From Streptomyces neyagawaensis (GTDB taxonomy: Bacteria; Actinomycetota; Actinomycetes; Streptomycetales; Streptomycetaceae), in contig NZ_JAMGBG010000048.1 of assembly GCF_023516595.1 (NCBI RefSeq), positions 62,001 through 126,000 of the forward strand: a stretch of DNA of 64,000 bases, in the 5' to 3' direction. Shown one piece after another: positions 20,085-28,281 of the stretch. Below the pieces are notes generated by a model that was not told the origin of the DNA, ran no database searches, and saw only the letters and a list, made by a program, of their open reading frames with translations. Positions within the stretch are counted from its first letter, which is position 1; every line of letters starts with the position of its first letter. A program made the position numbers and the translations under genes.

Positions 20085-21073
20085 CCACGCCGACCGTCGA
20101 CGTCCACGCCCACGTCGTACTCCCCCAGTTGGAGGAAGCCGTCGCCGGGTGGCCGGAACGTGCCGCCGCCCGCGCTCTGGAGGCCCGCCGCACCGGCCCG
20201 GAGGCCCAGGCCGTCAGTGGGCCCATGATCCGTGAACGCATCCCGATGCTGACCGACGTCAAAGCCCGCCTGGCCGCGATGGACGCTAGTGGTGTCGACA
20301 TACAGCTCGTCTCTCCCGTCCCCGACTACCACTACTGGGCGGACGAGGAGCTGGCCCGCACCGTGTGGGAGCTGGCCAACACCGGTGTCGCGGCACACTG
20401 CGCGCAGGCACCGGAGCGGCTGCGCGGCCTCGGACTGGTCCCGCTCCAGCACCCGCACCTGGCCGTCGAAGCCCTCGAACACGCCTTGGAACAGGGCCTG
20501 TCGGGTGTCGAGATCTCCTCGCACGCACCCGGCCGCGAACTGTCGGCCCCCGCATACGAACCCTTCTGGAGCCACGCCGAGGAGACCGGGGCGCTGCTGT
20601 TCCTGCACCCCTACGGCTGCACCCTCGACGAACGCCTCGACCAGTGGTACCTGTCCAACACCGTCGGCCAGCCCACCGAGAACGCCGTCGCCCTCTCGCA
20701 CCTGATCTTCTCCGGGGTCCTGGACCGGCACCCGGAGCTGAAGCTGATAGCCGCGCACGGGGGTGGCTATCTTCCCACCCACATCGGCCGCTCCGACCAC
20801 GCCTGGCGGGCCCGCCCCGACGCCCGGGGCTGCGCCCACCCGCCCAGCAGCTACCTCAAGCGGCTGTACTTCGACTCGCTCGTCCACGACCCGTCCGTCC
20901 TGCGCGAGCTGGTCCGGATCGCGGGCGCCGACCGGGTGCTGCTCGGTTCCGACTTCCCCTTCGACATGGGGGCCGCCGACCCGCTGGCCGCCCTGAGCGC
21001 CGCTCACCTGCCCGACCCCGACTTCCACGCCATTCGCGGTGCCAACGCGGCATCGCTGCTGCGCCTCGTCTGA
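20081..21073 (+). CDS. Amidohydrolase-family decarboxylase (ACMSD-like)
   Basis: 330 aa, starting at GTG 20081 which overlaps the previous stop. Metal ligands of the ACMSD/gamma-resorcylate decarboxylase group are visible: His9 and His11 in VDVHAHVV, the His in FLHPYG, the His in IAAHGGGYLP, and the Asp in LLGSDFPFDMG. Members remove a carboxylate from an aromatic ring or a muconate semialdehyde without cofactor beyond a divalent metal. In this operon it probably acts either before ring cleavage (making a diol) or on the ring-fission product. A hydratase role is the main alternative. Confidence 0.87.
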   Translation: MTTPTVDVHAHVVLPQLEEAVAGWPERAAARALEARRTGPEAQAVSGPMIRERIPMLTDVKARLAAMDASGVDIQLVSPVPDYHYWADEELARTVWELANTGVAAHCAQAPERLRGLGLVPLQHPHLAVEALEHALEQGLSGVEISSHAPGRELSAPAYEPFWSHAEETGALLFLHPYGCTLDERLDQWYLSNTVGQPTENAVALSHLIFSGVLDRHPELKLIAAHGGGYLPTHIGRSDHAWRARPDARGCAHPPSSYLKRLYFDSLVHDPSVLRELVRIAGADRVLLGSDFPFDMGAADPLAALSAAHLPDPDFHAIRGANAASLLRLV

Positions 21074-21098
21074 GGCCACCCGAACAGGAGCCCCACTC

Positions 21099-22037
21099 AT
21101 GACCGAGCGTCTGCTCACCCACCTGAGGCATGTCGACCTCGCCGTGCCCGACTACGACAAGCAACTCGGCTTCTACGCCGGCATCTGGGGCCTGACCAAG
21201 GTCGCCGAGGACTCCGGCATCTCCTTCCTCGCCGCCGAGGGCAGCCCCGAGCAGTACATCGTGCGCCTGCGCAAGGCCGAGGAGAAGCGCCTCGACCTCA
21301 TCTCCTACGGCGCCGCCGCCCCGGCCGACGTCGACTCGCTGGCCGAGCAACTCCTCGCCGATGGCGTGCAGTTGATCTCCCAGCCGGACAAGGTCGACAC
21401 CCCCGGCGGCGGCTACGGCTTCCGCTTCTTCGACATCGACGGCCGCACCATCGAGGTCTCCGCCGATGTCGTCGTACGCCGGCACCGCAAGATCGAGGAG
21501 AAGGAATCGATCCCGGTCAAGCTGTCGCACGTCGTCATCAACTCCCCCGATCTCAACGCCACCAAGGAGTGGTACGAGCGTCACCTCGGCTTCCGGCTCT
21601 CCGACACCCTCTGGCACCCGAGGATGGGTGAGGCGATGCACTTCATGCGGATCAGCTCCCAGCACCACTCCATGGCCATCGCCCAGGGCCCGCACACCGC
21701 CCTGCACCACATCTCCTTCGAGATGCGCGGCATCGACGAGTACATGCGGGGCACCGGCCGACTGCTGCGCGCCGGGGTGCACAAGGTATGGGGCCCCGGC
21801 CGCCACCTCGCGGGCGACAACACCTTCTCCTACTTCCACGACCCGCACGGCAACACCCTCGAATACACCACCGAGTTGGAGCAGTTGGACGAGGACACCT
21901 GGCACCCGCACGTCTACGACTTCTCCACCGACGAGGTCTCCGACCAGTGGGGCACCGCCAACCCCGTGAACGAACTGGTCGCCAAGGAGTCCTTCAACGA
22001 CCCCGACCGCGGCTGCTTCATCGCCCCGCCGGTCTGA
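21099..22037 (+). CDS. Extradiol (VOC-family) ring-cleavage dioxygenase
   Basis: 312 aa from ATG 21099, GGAG upstream. Two VOC modules: residues 5-135 (HLRHVDLAVPDYDKQLGFYA) and 148-290 (KLSHVVINSPDLNATKEWYE). The second holds the Fe(II) triad of type I extradiol enzymes: His in KLSHVV, His in ALHHISFEM and Glu in NTLEYTTELE. It should cleave a catechol-type ring next to the diol to give a semialdehyde or acylpyruvate, then handled by the FAH proteins of the operon. Exact diol unknown. Confidence 0.9.
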   Translation: MTERLLTHLRHVDLAVPDYDKQLGFYAGIWGLTKVAEDSGISFLAAEGSPEQYIVRLRKAEEKRLDLISYGAAAPADVDSLAEQLLADGVQLISQPDKVDTPGGGYGFRFFDIDGRTIEVSADVVVRRHRKIEEKESIPVKLSHVVINSPDLNATKEWYERHLGFRLSDTLWHPRMGEAMHFMRISSQHHSMAIAQGPHTALHHISFEMRGIDEYMRGTGRLLRAGVHKVWGPGRHLAGDNTFSYFHDPHGNTLEYTTELEQLDEDTWHPHVYDFSTDEVSDQWGTANPVNELVAKESFNDPDRGCFIAPPV

Positions 22038-22122
22038 TCCTCCCTGCTCCGGGGCGCGGCGATGCCCCCCGCTCATGGCCCTGAGTGCCCGCCGCGCCCC
22101 GGCCCAGCCCCTTGGAGCCCCC

Positions 22123-23070
22123 ATGCGCTTCGCCACGTACGCATATCAGGGTCGCCGCCACTGCGGCGTGATGGACGGTGCCGCCCTACGTCCCTTCCCC
22201 GACGGCACCACACTGCTCGACCTGATCCGCTCCGGCCTTCCGCGAGCGGCAACGGACCTCCCACCCACCTCGGACCCGGTCCCGCTGGACGCCGTAAGGC
22301 TGCTTCCGCCCCTGGAACCGCCGTCCGTGCGGGACTTCTACACCTTCGAGGAGCACATCGAGGGCGTACGACGCTCCGGGGGCCACGGCGTACCCAAGGC
22401 GTGGTACGACGCACCCACCTTCTACTTCACCAACCCCCAAGCCCTGATCGGCGCGCACGACGACGTCCCGTATCCGCCCGGCAGCAAGGTGCTGGACTTC
22501 GAACTCGAGGTCGCGGTCGTCATCGGCCGCGACGGCCGCGACCTGACGCCCGAGCAGGCGCGCGACCACATCGCCGGATACGCCCTGTTCAATGACTGGT
22601 CGGCCCGTGACCTCCAGATCCGTGAGATGCAGGTGGGCCTCGGCCCCTGCAAGGGCAAGGACACCGCCACCACCCTCGGGCCCTACCTCGTGACCCCGGA
22701 CGAGTTGGAGCCGTACCGGGACGCCGACGGATTCCTGCGCCTCGCCCTGACCTCGGAGATCAACGGCGAGGCAGTCGGCACGGACCTGCTGTCCAACATG
22801 AGTTGGACCTTCGAGGAGATGATCGCCTACGCCTCACGCGGAACTGTCGTGCGAGCCGGCGACGTGCTCGGCTCGGGAACCAGCGGCAACGGCGGCTGCC
22901 TGGCCGAACTGTGGGGCATCCGCGGCGAGCGTGTCCCGCCCCCGCTGAAGCCCGGCGACACCGTCACCCTCACGGCGGACGTCCTCGGCTCCGTCCGCAA
23001 CACCGTCATCCCCGGCGCTGAGCCGGTACCCCTCCCGACCGGACGCCGACGCCCCCGGGCCCGCCCATGA
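22123..23070 (+). CDS. Fumarylacetoacetate hydrolase-family protein (second copy)
   Basis: 315 aa from ATG 22123 with TTGGAG upstream. It differs clearly from the first FAH protein and resembles the plant/bacterial FAH-like group with an N-terminal cap (MRFATYAYQGRRHCGVM). Catalytic-domain motifs: RDFYTFEEHIEGVRR, KVLDFELEVAVVIGRDGRDL, YALFNDWSARDLQIREMQV, GPCKGKDTATTLGPYLV and GSGTSGNGGCLAE. Likely a hydratase or C-C hydrolase acting on a different intermediate from the first copy. The operon's last enzyme before the transporter. Confidence 0.88.
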   Translation: MRFATYAYQGRRHCGVMDGAALRPFPDGTTLLDLIRSGLPRAATDLPPTSDPVPLDAVRLLPPLEPPSVRDFYTFEEHIEGVRRSGGHGVPKAWYDAPTFYFTNPQALIGAHDDVPYPPGSKVLDFELEVAVVIGRDGRDLTPEQARDHIAGYALFNDWSARDLQIREMQVGLGPCKGKDTATTLGPYLVTPDELEPYRDADGFLRLALTSEINGEAVGTDLLSNMSWTFEEMIAYASRGTVVRAGDVLGSGTSGNGGCLAELWGIRGERVPPPLKPGDTVTLTADVLGSVRNTVIPGAEPVPLPTGRRRPRARP

Positions 23071-23325
23071 AGCGGCTCCCACGCCGCTGACGCGTCACAG
23101 CCCGCCCTGCTCAGGCCCTGGGACACCCCATTGGTTGAACGGATGCGCCGGATCCGGGATACCGATTGTGCGGAGGGTGGGCGGCGGGTCCCCGAGGCCG
23201 CACAGTCGTCCCACCTGACGCCACGCCCGGAACAGCCACCGGCGTGAGCTCCCCGCAGCATGCCGAGCGCCGCCGGCGCCTGTGGGGCATGCCCACTCCC
23301 CCACCTCGTCCCCCTGGAGTCCACC

Positions 23326-24576
23326 ATGCCCGCTTCCGTGCCCTTGCCCTTGCCCTCCACCTCGACCGATGACTCCACCCCGTCGCCCGTGAGCGTGTCG
23401 GGCCCGGCCCACCGCCTGCGGGTCACCGCGCTGATGGCGGGCAGCTGTCTGCCCGTGCTGGGGGCGGTGCTGATCGCTCCGGTGCTGCCGAAGATGCAGG
23501 ACCACTTCGCCTCGACGCCCGGTGCCAGGGCGCTGATTCCCCTCGCGCTGACCGTTCCGGCGCTCGCGCTCGCCCTGCTGGCCCCGTTCGCCGGGTTGAT
23601 CGTGGACCGACTGGGCCGCAAGCGTCTGCTGCTGGTGGCAACGGTTCTGTACGCGCTGTTCGGCACGGCGCCGCTCTGGCTGGACTCGCTGGGCGCGATC
23701 ATCGCCAGCCGTGCCCTGGTCGGCGTCACCGAGGCCGCCATCATGACCTGCTGCACCACCCTGATCGGCGACTACTACTCCGGTCACCGGCGGGTGAGAT
23801 ACCTCGCCCTGCAGACCATGTGCGCCTCCGCGTCCGCCACGGCGTTCTTCGTACTCGGCGGCGCCACCGGCACGGCGGGCTGGCGGATTCCGTTCTGGGT
23901 CTACGCGGTGAGCCTCCTGCTCGCCCCGGTGCTGGCCCTCGCACTGCCCAGCCCTGTGGTGAGCGAGGCCACGGAGACCGCCCCGACCGTACGTCGCCCC
24001 TTCCCCTGGCGGCAGATGTCGGGCATCTGCGCCCTCACCTTCTTCGGGGCGATGGTCTTCTACACCGTCCCGGTGGAGATGTCCTACCTGCTCGACGACC
24101 TCGGGGTGGAGAACACCGGTGTCATCGGTCTGGCCACCGCGGCCGCGAGCGCCGCAACGGTGGCCGGAGCGATCACCTTCGCCCGGCTGAAGCGCTCGCC
24201 CGACCCGATGATGCCCGTCGTCTTCGCGTTCTGCGCGGTCGGCTTCGGGGTGATGTTCCTCGCCGGCGGCGTCCCGCTGCTGCTGGTCGGCGCGGTGATC
24301 AACTGCCTGGGTACGGGGATGATGCTGCCGGCGCTGCTCACCAGTGCCATGTCCAGGCTGGAGTACGAGGACCGCGGCCGGGGCACGGGCCTGTGGACGG
24401 CGGCCTACTTCGGCGGCTGTTTCGTCTGCCCGTTGGTGCTGCTCGCCCTGGAGTCGACGGTCGGCACGCTGGCCGACGCCGTGGGCCTGCTGGGGCTGGC
24501 CGCCGCCCTCCTCGCGGCAGGGCTGCTGGTGGCCCGGCGACGGGCCTGGAAGTCGGCCGACGCGGCATCCGCCTGA
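23326..24576 (+). CDS. MFS transporter, probably aromatic substrate uptake
   Basis: 416 aa, about 12 membrane segments. The start at ATG 23326 (MPASVPLPL) follows CTGGAG. The conserved loop 2-3 motif appears as LIVDRLGRKRLLL. Its place 255 bp after the last catabolic enzyme on the same strand suggests it imports the pathway substrate or exports an intermediate; multidrug efflux is the alternative. No signal for substrate choice is visible. Confidence 0.85.
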   Translation: MPASVPLPLPSTSTDDSTPSPVSVSGPAHRLRVTALMAGSCLPVLGAVLIAPVLPKMQDHFASTPGARALIPLALTVPALALALLAPFAGLIVDRLGRKRLLLVATVLYALFGTAPLWLDSLGAIIASRALVGVTEAAIMTCCTTLIGDYYSGHRRVRYLALQTMCASASATAFFVLGGATGTAGWRIPFWVYAVSLLLAPVLALALPSPVVSEATETAPTVRRPFPWRQMSGICALTFFGAMVFYTVPVEMSYLLDDLGVENTGVIGLATAAASAATVAGAITFARLKRSPDPMMPVVFAFCAVGFGVMFLAGGVPLLLVGAVINCLGTGMMLPALLTSAMSRLEYEDRGRGTGLWTAAYFGGCFVCPLVLLALESTVGTLADAVGLLGLAAALLAAGLLVARRRAWKSADAASA

Positions 24577-25716
24577 CCCATATCCACTCCGGCCACGGTG
24601 AGATGTGCCTGTGCTGCCGAGGCTCCCGGTCGACGGCGGCCTCACCGCACGGGTCGGCCCCCATGCGGGCGCGGGCGTTCTTCGCCCAAGGAACAGCCCG
24701 CATCGGCTGGGGCCAAGCAGGCGTCGATGCCTCTGCCGTGCGGGCGATCACTCCGGGAAACGCGGTCCCCTGCCTGTACTCGTTCGTCTCCATGTGTCTG
24801 CTCCTCCGACTGCGCCAGTCGTCACGGTGCCGACGACTGGTACGTCGTATCGCTGTCTGCGGAGAGAGATGTCCGAGGTTCTGCGGTTGTCCGTTGGGCC
24901 GGTCACCGCATGGGGTGGGCGTATCCAACGCGCCTGGGGGAGAACGGCTGAGCAGATCGTCCGGAGGTCGAGCGGCTGGGTCCGGGCAGGTAGCGCCGGG
25001 TCCGCCGGTACGAGTGATGTGATGTCAGACCGCTCCGCTCCTCATGCCGGCCAGTGAGCTGTGCGTGGGCCATTGGGGGAATTCCGGGCGTGGTCGCCGA
25101 CCTCCCAGGGGGCGGCTGCCGAGGCCACCCTTTCGGCGGGCCACCGAGATCGAGCGGGCGTCGTTGTGGACGGTATGACACCGCGGCACGGTGGTCGGCG
25201 TCGGAGGCGGAGCGGGCACGCCATGTCAGCCCCTCCCCTGTCTCCGGGGCGAACACCTCCGCTGTGATGGCGGGTTGTGCGGGTGTGGAACCGGCTGGTG
25301 GTGAGGCCGTGCTGGTCGCGGACGGGTCGGCGCATCCGGTGGACGACGTTCAGGGCGGGTCGCCCGGCGGAGGTGTGTATGAGTGGTTCAAGCGGACCGG
25401 CCTGGGCTCCTGAGGGGCGGGCCGGGCTCTGCCGGTTGCTGCGGGAGCAACTCGTCGAGACGATCGATGTCATCCGCCGACAGGCGGCTGTCGTGCTGTC
25501 GGCCCCGGACGTCGAACCGGAGACCGAGAGGGAGAGGCCGGCCCCGGCCCAGGTTTCCCGGAGCTGAGGGTGTCAGGGACGGCGGCACATGCCCTCCAGC
25601 CGCTTCATCACGTCCTGGAAGATCTTGTCCGGACGAGCTGCGTCTCGCGAGCCCGGACCAGTCGGTACACCCGCAGGTGGCGGACCGTTCCCACGCCGTA
25701 GGGGGAGCCTCCTTCA
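24577..25716. other. Long stretch with little recognisable coding
   Basis: About 1.1 kb. Frames on both strands are open but none matches a family, apart from a weak 62-aa candidate at 25379-25567. The region lies between the transporter and a phosphatase remnant and looks decayed. Confidence 0.45.
25379..25567 (+). CDS. Possible small protein, 62 aa
   Basis: ATG 25379 is preceded by GCGGAGG at a suitable distance. The middle reads CRLLREQLVETIDVIRRQA, a likely amphipathic helix, followed by a charged tail ending at TGA 25567. No family recognised; it may be a chance frame or the end of a lost gene. Confidence 0.25.
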   Translation: MSGSSGPAWAPEGRAGLCRLLREQLVETIDVIRRQAAVVLSAPDVEPETERERPAPAQVSRS

Positions 25717-26020
25717 TAGAGGCATTCGCTGGCCGGTCCGAACCAGCGGCACACCCCGATCTCCGGGCCCGACGGCGAAGCGAAATGGATCGTCCAGCAG
25801 GCCGAGGACGTCACCGCCTTCATCCGCTCACGCCGGGTCGGCGAACTCATCGAGGAGTTCACCGAGCGGGAGAAGGGCATGGCAGCCGAGCTGTACGTGA
25901 GGGCCCTGGAGTTGCACCGGCTGAACCAGGAGCTGCGCCAGGCACACGCCCGCGAACAGCAGGTCGCCATCACCCTGCAGGAAGCCATGCTCTCCGTCCC
26001 CGACCCGCGCCGGCACAACC
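25717..26020 (+). pseudogene. PAS/SpoIIE-type (PP2C) phosphatase remnant
   Basis: After a stop at 25714-25716 the frame reads NQRHTPISGPDGEAKWIVQQ, AEDVTAFIRSRR, then a coiled stretch (ELYVRALELHRLNQELRQAH) and REQQVAITLQEAMLSVPD. This is the end of a PAS domain, a linker helix and the very start of a PP2C-type phosphatase as in the Streptomyces RsbU-like regulators. The N-terminal part and nearly the whole catalytic domain are gone. Confidence 0.65.
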
Positions 26021-26023
26021 AGG

Positions 26024-26205
26024 GATGGCACCCAGCCCGAGCTGACCGCCGCCCGGCAGAGGCGCGCCTGGTCCACCGGGCCCCCGACCACACCACCACC
26101 AGCCGCACGCCGGAAGCAAAGGCGTGGCAGCGCTTGCTGCACGTGCGGGTCATCGTCGACGCCCACACCTGCCTGGTCGTCGCCACCGACCGGCCCGGCG
26201 AGCCC
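26024..26205 (+). pseudogene. Possible transposase scrap fused to the phosphatase remnant
   Basis: In frame after the phosphatase piece, WQRLLHVRVIVDAHTCLVVA and TDRPGEPR resemble the segment around the first catalytic Asp of IS5-like transposases (V-D-A-x-T-x-L-V-V-A). No more of the element is present. The match is short, so this is tentative. Confidence 0.35.
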
Positions 26206-26213
26206 AGGACGGA

Positions 26214-26259
26214 CTCAGTCCCCGGCGGTCCTGGCGGGCTCAGTCCCCGGCGGTCCTGG
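26214..26259. repeat. 25-bp tandem duplication at the 3' end of the band-7 gene
   Basis: CTCAGTCCCCGGCGGTCCTGG is at 26214-26234 and again at 26239-26259, period 25 bp. The second copy (plus-strand order) contains the stop and last codons of the band-7 gene; the first copy carries an outside duplicate of them. Confidence 0.9.
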
Positions 26260-27349
26260 GCCGGCGCGGGACTTGGGGTGACTTCGCGGCCTCGGCCTCC
26301 GCCTTGGCGTCGCTCACCGCCGCGGCGGCCTGCTTCTCCGCCTCGTCCGCGGCCGCGGCGGCATCGAGGGACACGATCGAGCCCGCCTCCAACTGGGGAA
26401 CCCTGCCGTCGTCGGGGCTGTCGCGACCGTCTGCGGCGGCTGCCTGCTCGGGCCGCCCGGAGGCGGCGGAACCTGCCGCCGACTCGTCGCCGAAAGCCCG
26501 GGTGACGGTTCGTACCGCCTCGGTCAGCTCCCCGGGGATCACCCAGAAGGTGTTGTTGTCGCTGCTTGCCAGGTGCGGGAGTGTTTCGAGGTACTTGTAG
26601 GCCAGGACCTTGGGGTCGGCGTTGTTGCGGTGGACGGCCTGGAAGACGAGTTCCACCGCCTTGGCCTCGCCGTCCGCCCTAAGGATCATGGCTTGCTGCG
26701 CGCCCTGGGCTTCCAGGATGTCCTTCTGCTTCGTGCCTTCCGCGGTGAGGATCTTGGCCTGCCGCTCCCCTTCGGCGTGCAGGATGGCCGCCCGCTTGTC
26801 ACGCTCGGCCCGCATCTGCTTCTCCATCGCCTCCTTGATGGTGGCCGGCGGATCGATGGCCTTGATCTCGACGCGGTTGACCCGGATGCCCCACTTGCCG
26901 GTGGCGTCGTCGAGGACGGCGCGGAGCCGGGAGTTGATCTCCTCACGAGAGGTGAGGGTCTCCTCCAGGTCCATGCTGCCGATGACGTTGCGCAGCGTGG
27001 TCACGGTGAGCTGGTCGATCGCCTGGAGGTAGTCGGCGACCTCATAGGCCGCCGCCCGTGGATCGGTGATCTGGTAGTAGAGGACGGTGTCGATGTTCAC
27101 CACGAGGTTGTCCTCGGTGATCACCGGCCTGGGGTCGGACGAATAGACCTGCTCCCGCACGTCGAGCTTGGTGTTGATGCGGTCCGCGACCGGCACGACC
27201 AGGTTCAGTCCGGGTTGCAGCGTCCGGCGGTACCGGCCGAACCGCTCGACGTTGTAGCGGCGCGCCTGGGGCACGATCCGCACACTGGAGGCCACGAGGA
27301 GGACGACGACGAGGATCGCCACGAGGAGGGGGACGACGAGCGGATCCAC
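26240..27349 (-). CDS. SPFH/band-7 (stomatin-like, QmcA type) membrane protein
   Basis: 369 aa from GTG 27349, with GGAGG upstream. An N-terminal membrane segment (VVPLLVAILVVVLLVAS) is followed by the SPFH domain (RIVPQARRYNVERFGRY, LNLVVPVADRINTKLDVREQ, GIRVNRVEIKAIDPP), then a long Ala/Glu-rich coiled coil (EKQMRAERDKRAAILHAEGE). Such proteins form ring-like membrane scaffolds with NfeD partners. The Ala-rich tail (DAAAAADEAEKQAAAAVSDA) is longer than usual. It lies 29 bp after the NfeD gene, so the two form an operon. Confidence 0.92.
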   Translation of the reverse strand: MDPLVVPLLVAILVVVLLVASSVRIVPQARRYNVERFGRYRRTLQPGLNLVVPVADRINTKLDVREQVYSSDPRPVITEDNLVVNIDTVLYYQITDPRAAAYEVADYLQAIDQLTVTTLRNVIGSMDLEETLTSREEINSRLRAVLDDATGKWGIRVNRVEIKAIDPPATIKEAMEKQMRAERDKRAAILHAEGERQAKILTAEGTKQKDILEAQGAQQAMILRADGEAKAVELVFQAVHRNNADPKVLAYKYLETLPHLASSDNNTFWVIPGELTEAVRTVTRAFGDESAAGSAASGRPEQAAAADGRDSPDDGRVPQLEAGSIVSLDAAAAADEAEKQAAAAVSDAKAEAEAAKSPQVPRRPRTAGD

Positions 27350-27378
27350 AGTGCCTCCGTTGAGGTGTGTTCAGCCGT

Positions 27379-27816
27379 TCACGGAAGGAGTTCGCGGGGG
27401 TAGACGACGGCCGTGGCGCCCTCGATCTCCATGACGTCCACCCACGCGCCCGCCGGGATGACCAGGGTTTCGTCGAAGGCGCGGGCGGACCACTCCTCAC
27501 CGGAGAGTTTGATCAGGCCACGGGTCGCGGTGACCTCCTGCATGACCTGGGCCCGTTTGCCGATCAGGGCGTCACTGCCGTCTCGTACGAGAGGTTGCTG
27601 TGCCATGTGCCGCAGTACCACGGGACGGATGAGGAAGAGGCCCGCCGCGGCCGCCGCCGTGAGGGCCACGAGCTGGCCGAAGAGCCCGATGCCCACACCG
27701 GCGACCAGGGCGGCGACCAACGCGGCACCCGCCATCAACCCGAGAACCAGCGTCAGGGTGAAGGCCTCCGCGGCGCCCAGCGCCGCGGCGACGAGCAGCC
27801 ACACGAACCACGGCAT
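27379..27816 (-). CDS. NfeD-family membrane protein
   Basis: 145 aa. Three to four hydrophobic helices at the start (FVWLLVAAALGAAEAFTLTL, then two more by residue 70), followed by the C-terminal OB-fold domain of NfeD (GKRAQVMQEVTATRGLIKLS, WSARAF, GAWVDVMEIEGATAVVYP). It lacks the ClpP-like protease domain of long NfeD proteins, as usual for the short form paired with band-7 proteins. First gene of the pair. Confidence 0.92.
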   Translation of the reverse strand: MPWFVWLLVAAALGAAEAFTLTLVLGLMAGAALVAALVAGVGIGLFGQLVALTAAAAAGLFLIRPVVLRHMAQQPLVRDGSDALIGKRAQVMQEVTATRGLIKLSGEEWSARAFDETLVIPAGAWVDVMEIEGATAVVYPRELLP

Positions 27817-27972
27817 CGCATCGCCCTCCTCAAAGGGGCCTTCTCCACCAAGCTACCTCCCGGGGACGCCTGGCAGACAGAGGCGGTGACTGCCCTTCTC
27901 GGGTACGAGGGGCATGCCCTGCCACCACGGTCACACCCCGCGACCGTTGGGGGGTTCCCGGCCGTCGCCGCG

Positions 27973-28281
27973 TCACCGGAACCCACGGCCGCTCAAGGAC
28001 TTCGGCACCACCTTCCAGCGCTTCCTGGTGCGGCTCGACCGGCCGGTCCGGTGGCGGGGAGTTCCACCGGCGGTCCGGGCGGCGTCGAGGTGGAGGGCCA
28101 GGACGGGACAGGCCGCGGCGGCCCGGCGGGCGTGGGTGAGCAGGTGGTCGGGCACCTCCCGATCCTTGATGACGGGGTAGCCCCATTCGTCGAGGTCGAT
28201 CAGCTCGGGGAGCAGTTCCCCGCACAAGCCGTGCCCGGTACAGGCGATGCGGTCCACGCGTAGAGCCTTGGTGGGGATCAT
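27973..28281 (-). CDS. Single-cluster ferredoxin
   Basis: 102 aa from ATG 28281, overlapping the stop of the RnfC/NuoF-like gene (ATGA). The Cys pattern C-TGHGL-C near residue 14 and a final A-A-C-P near 60 fit the small [3Fe-4S]/[4Fe-4S] ferredoxins of actinomycetes. A basic tail of about 35 aa (RKRWKVVPKSLSGRGFR) is unusual and might bind the partner or membrane. As the last gene of the electron-transfer operon it probably carries electrons to or from the RnfC/NuoF-like subunit. Confidence 0.82.
   Translation of the reverse strand: MIPTKALRVDRIACTGHGLCGELLPELIDLDEWGYPVIKDREVPDHLLTHARRAAAACPVLALHLDAARTAGGTPRHRTGRSSRTRKRWKVVPKSLSGRGFR

Noticed and set aside
23095..24645. Minus-strand frame of 516 codons over the MFS gene
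   Set aside because: Gln/Arg/Gly-rich antisense frame; the plus strand encodes a clear 12-helix transporter.
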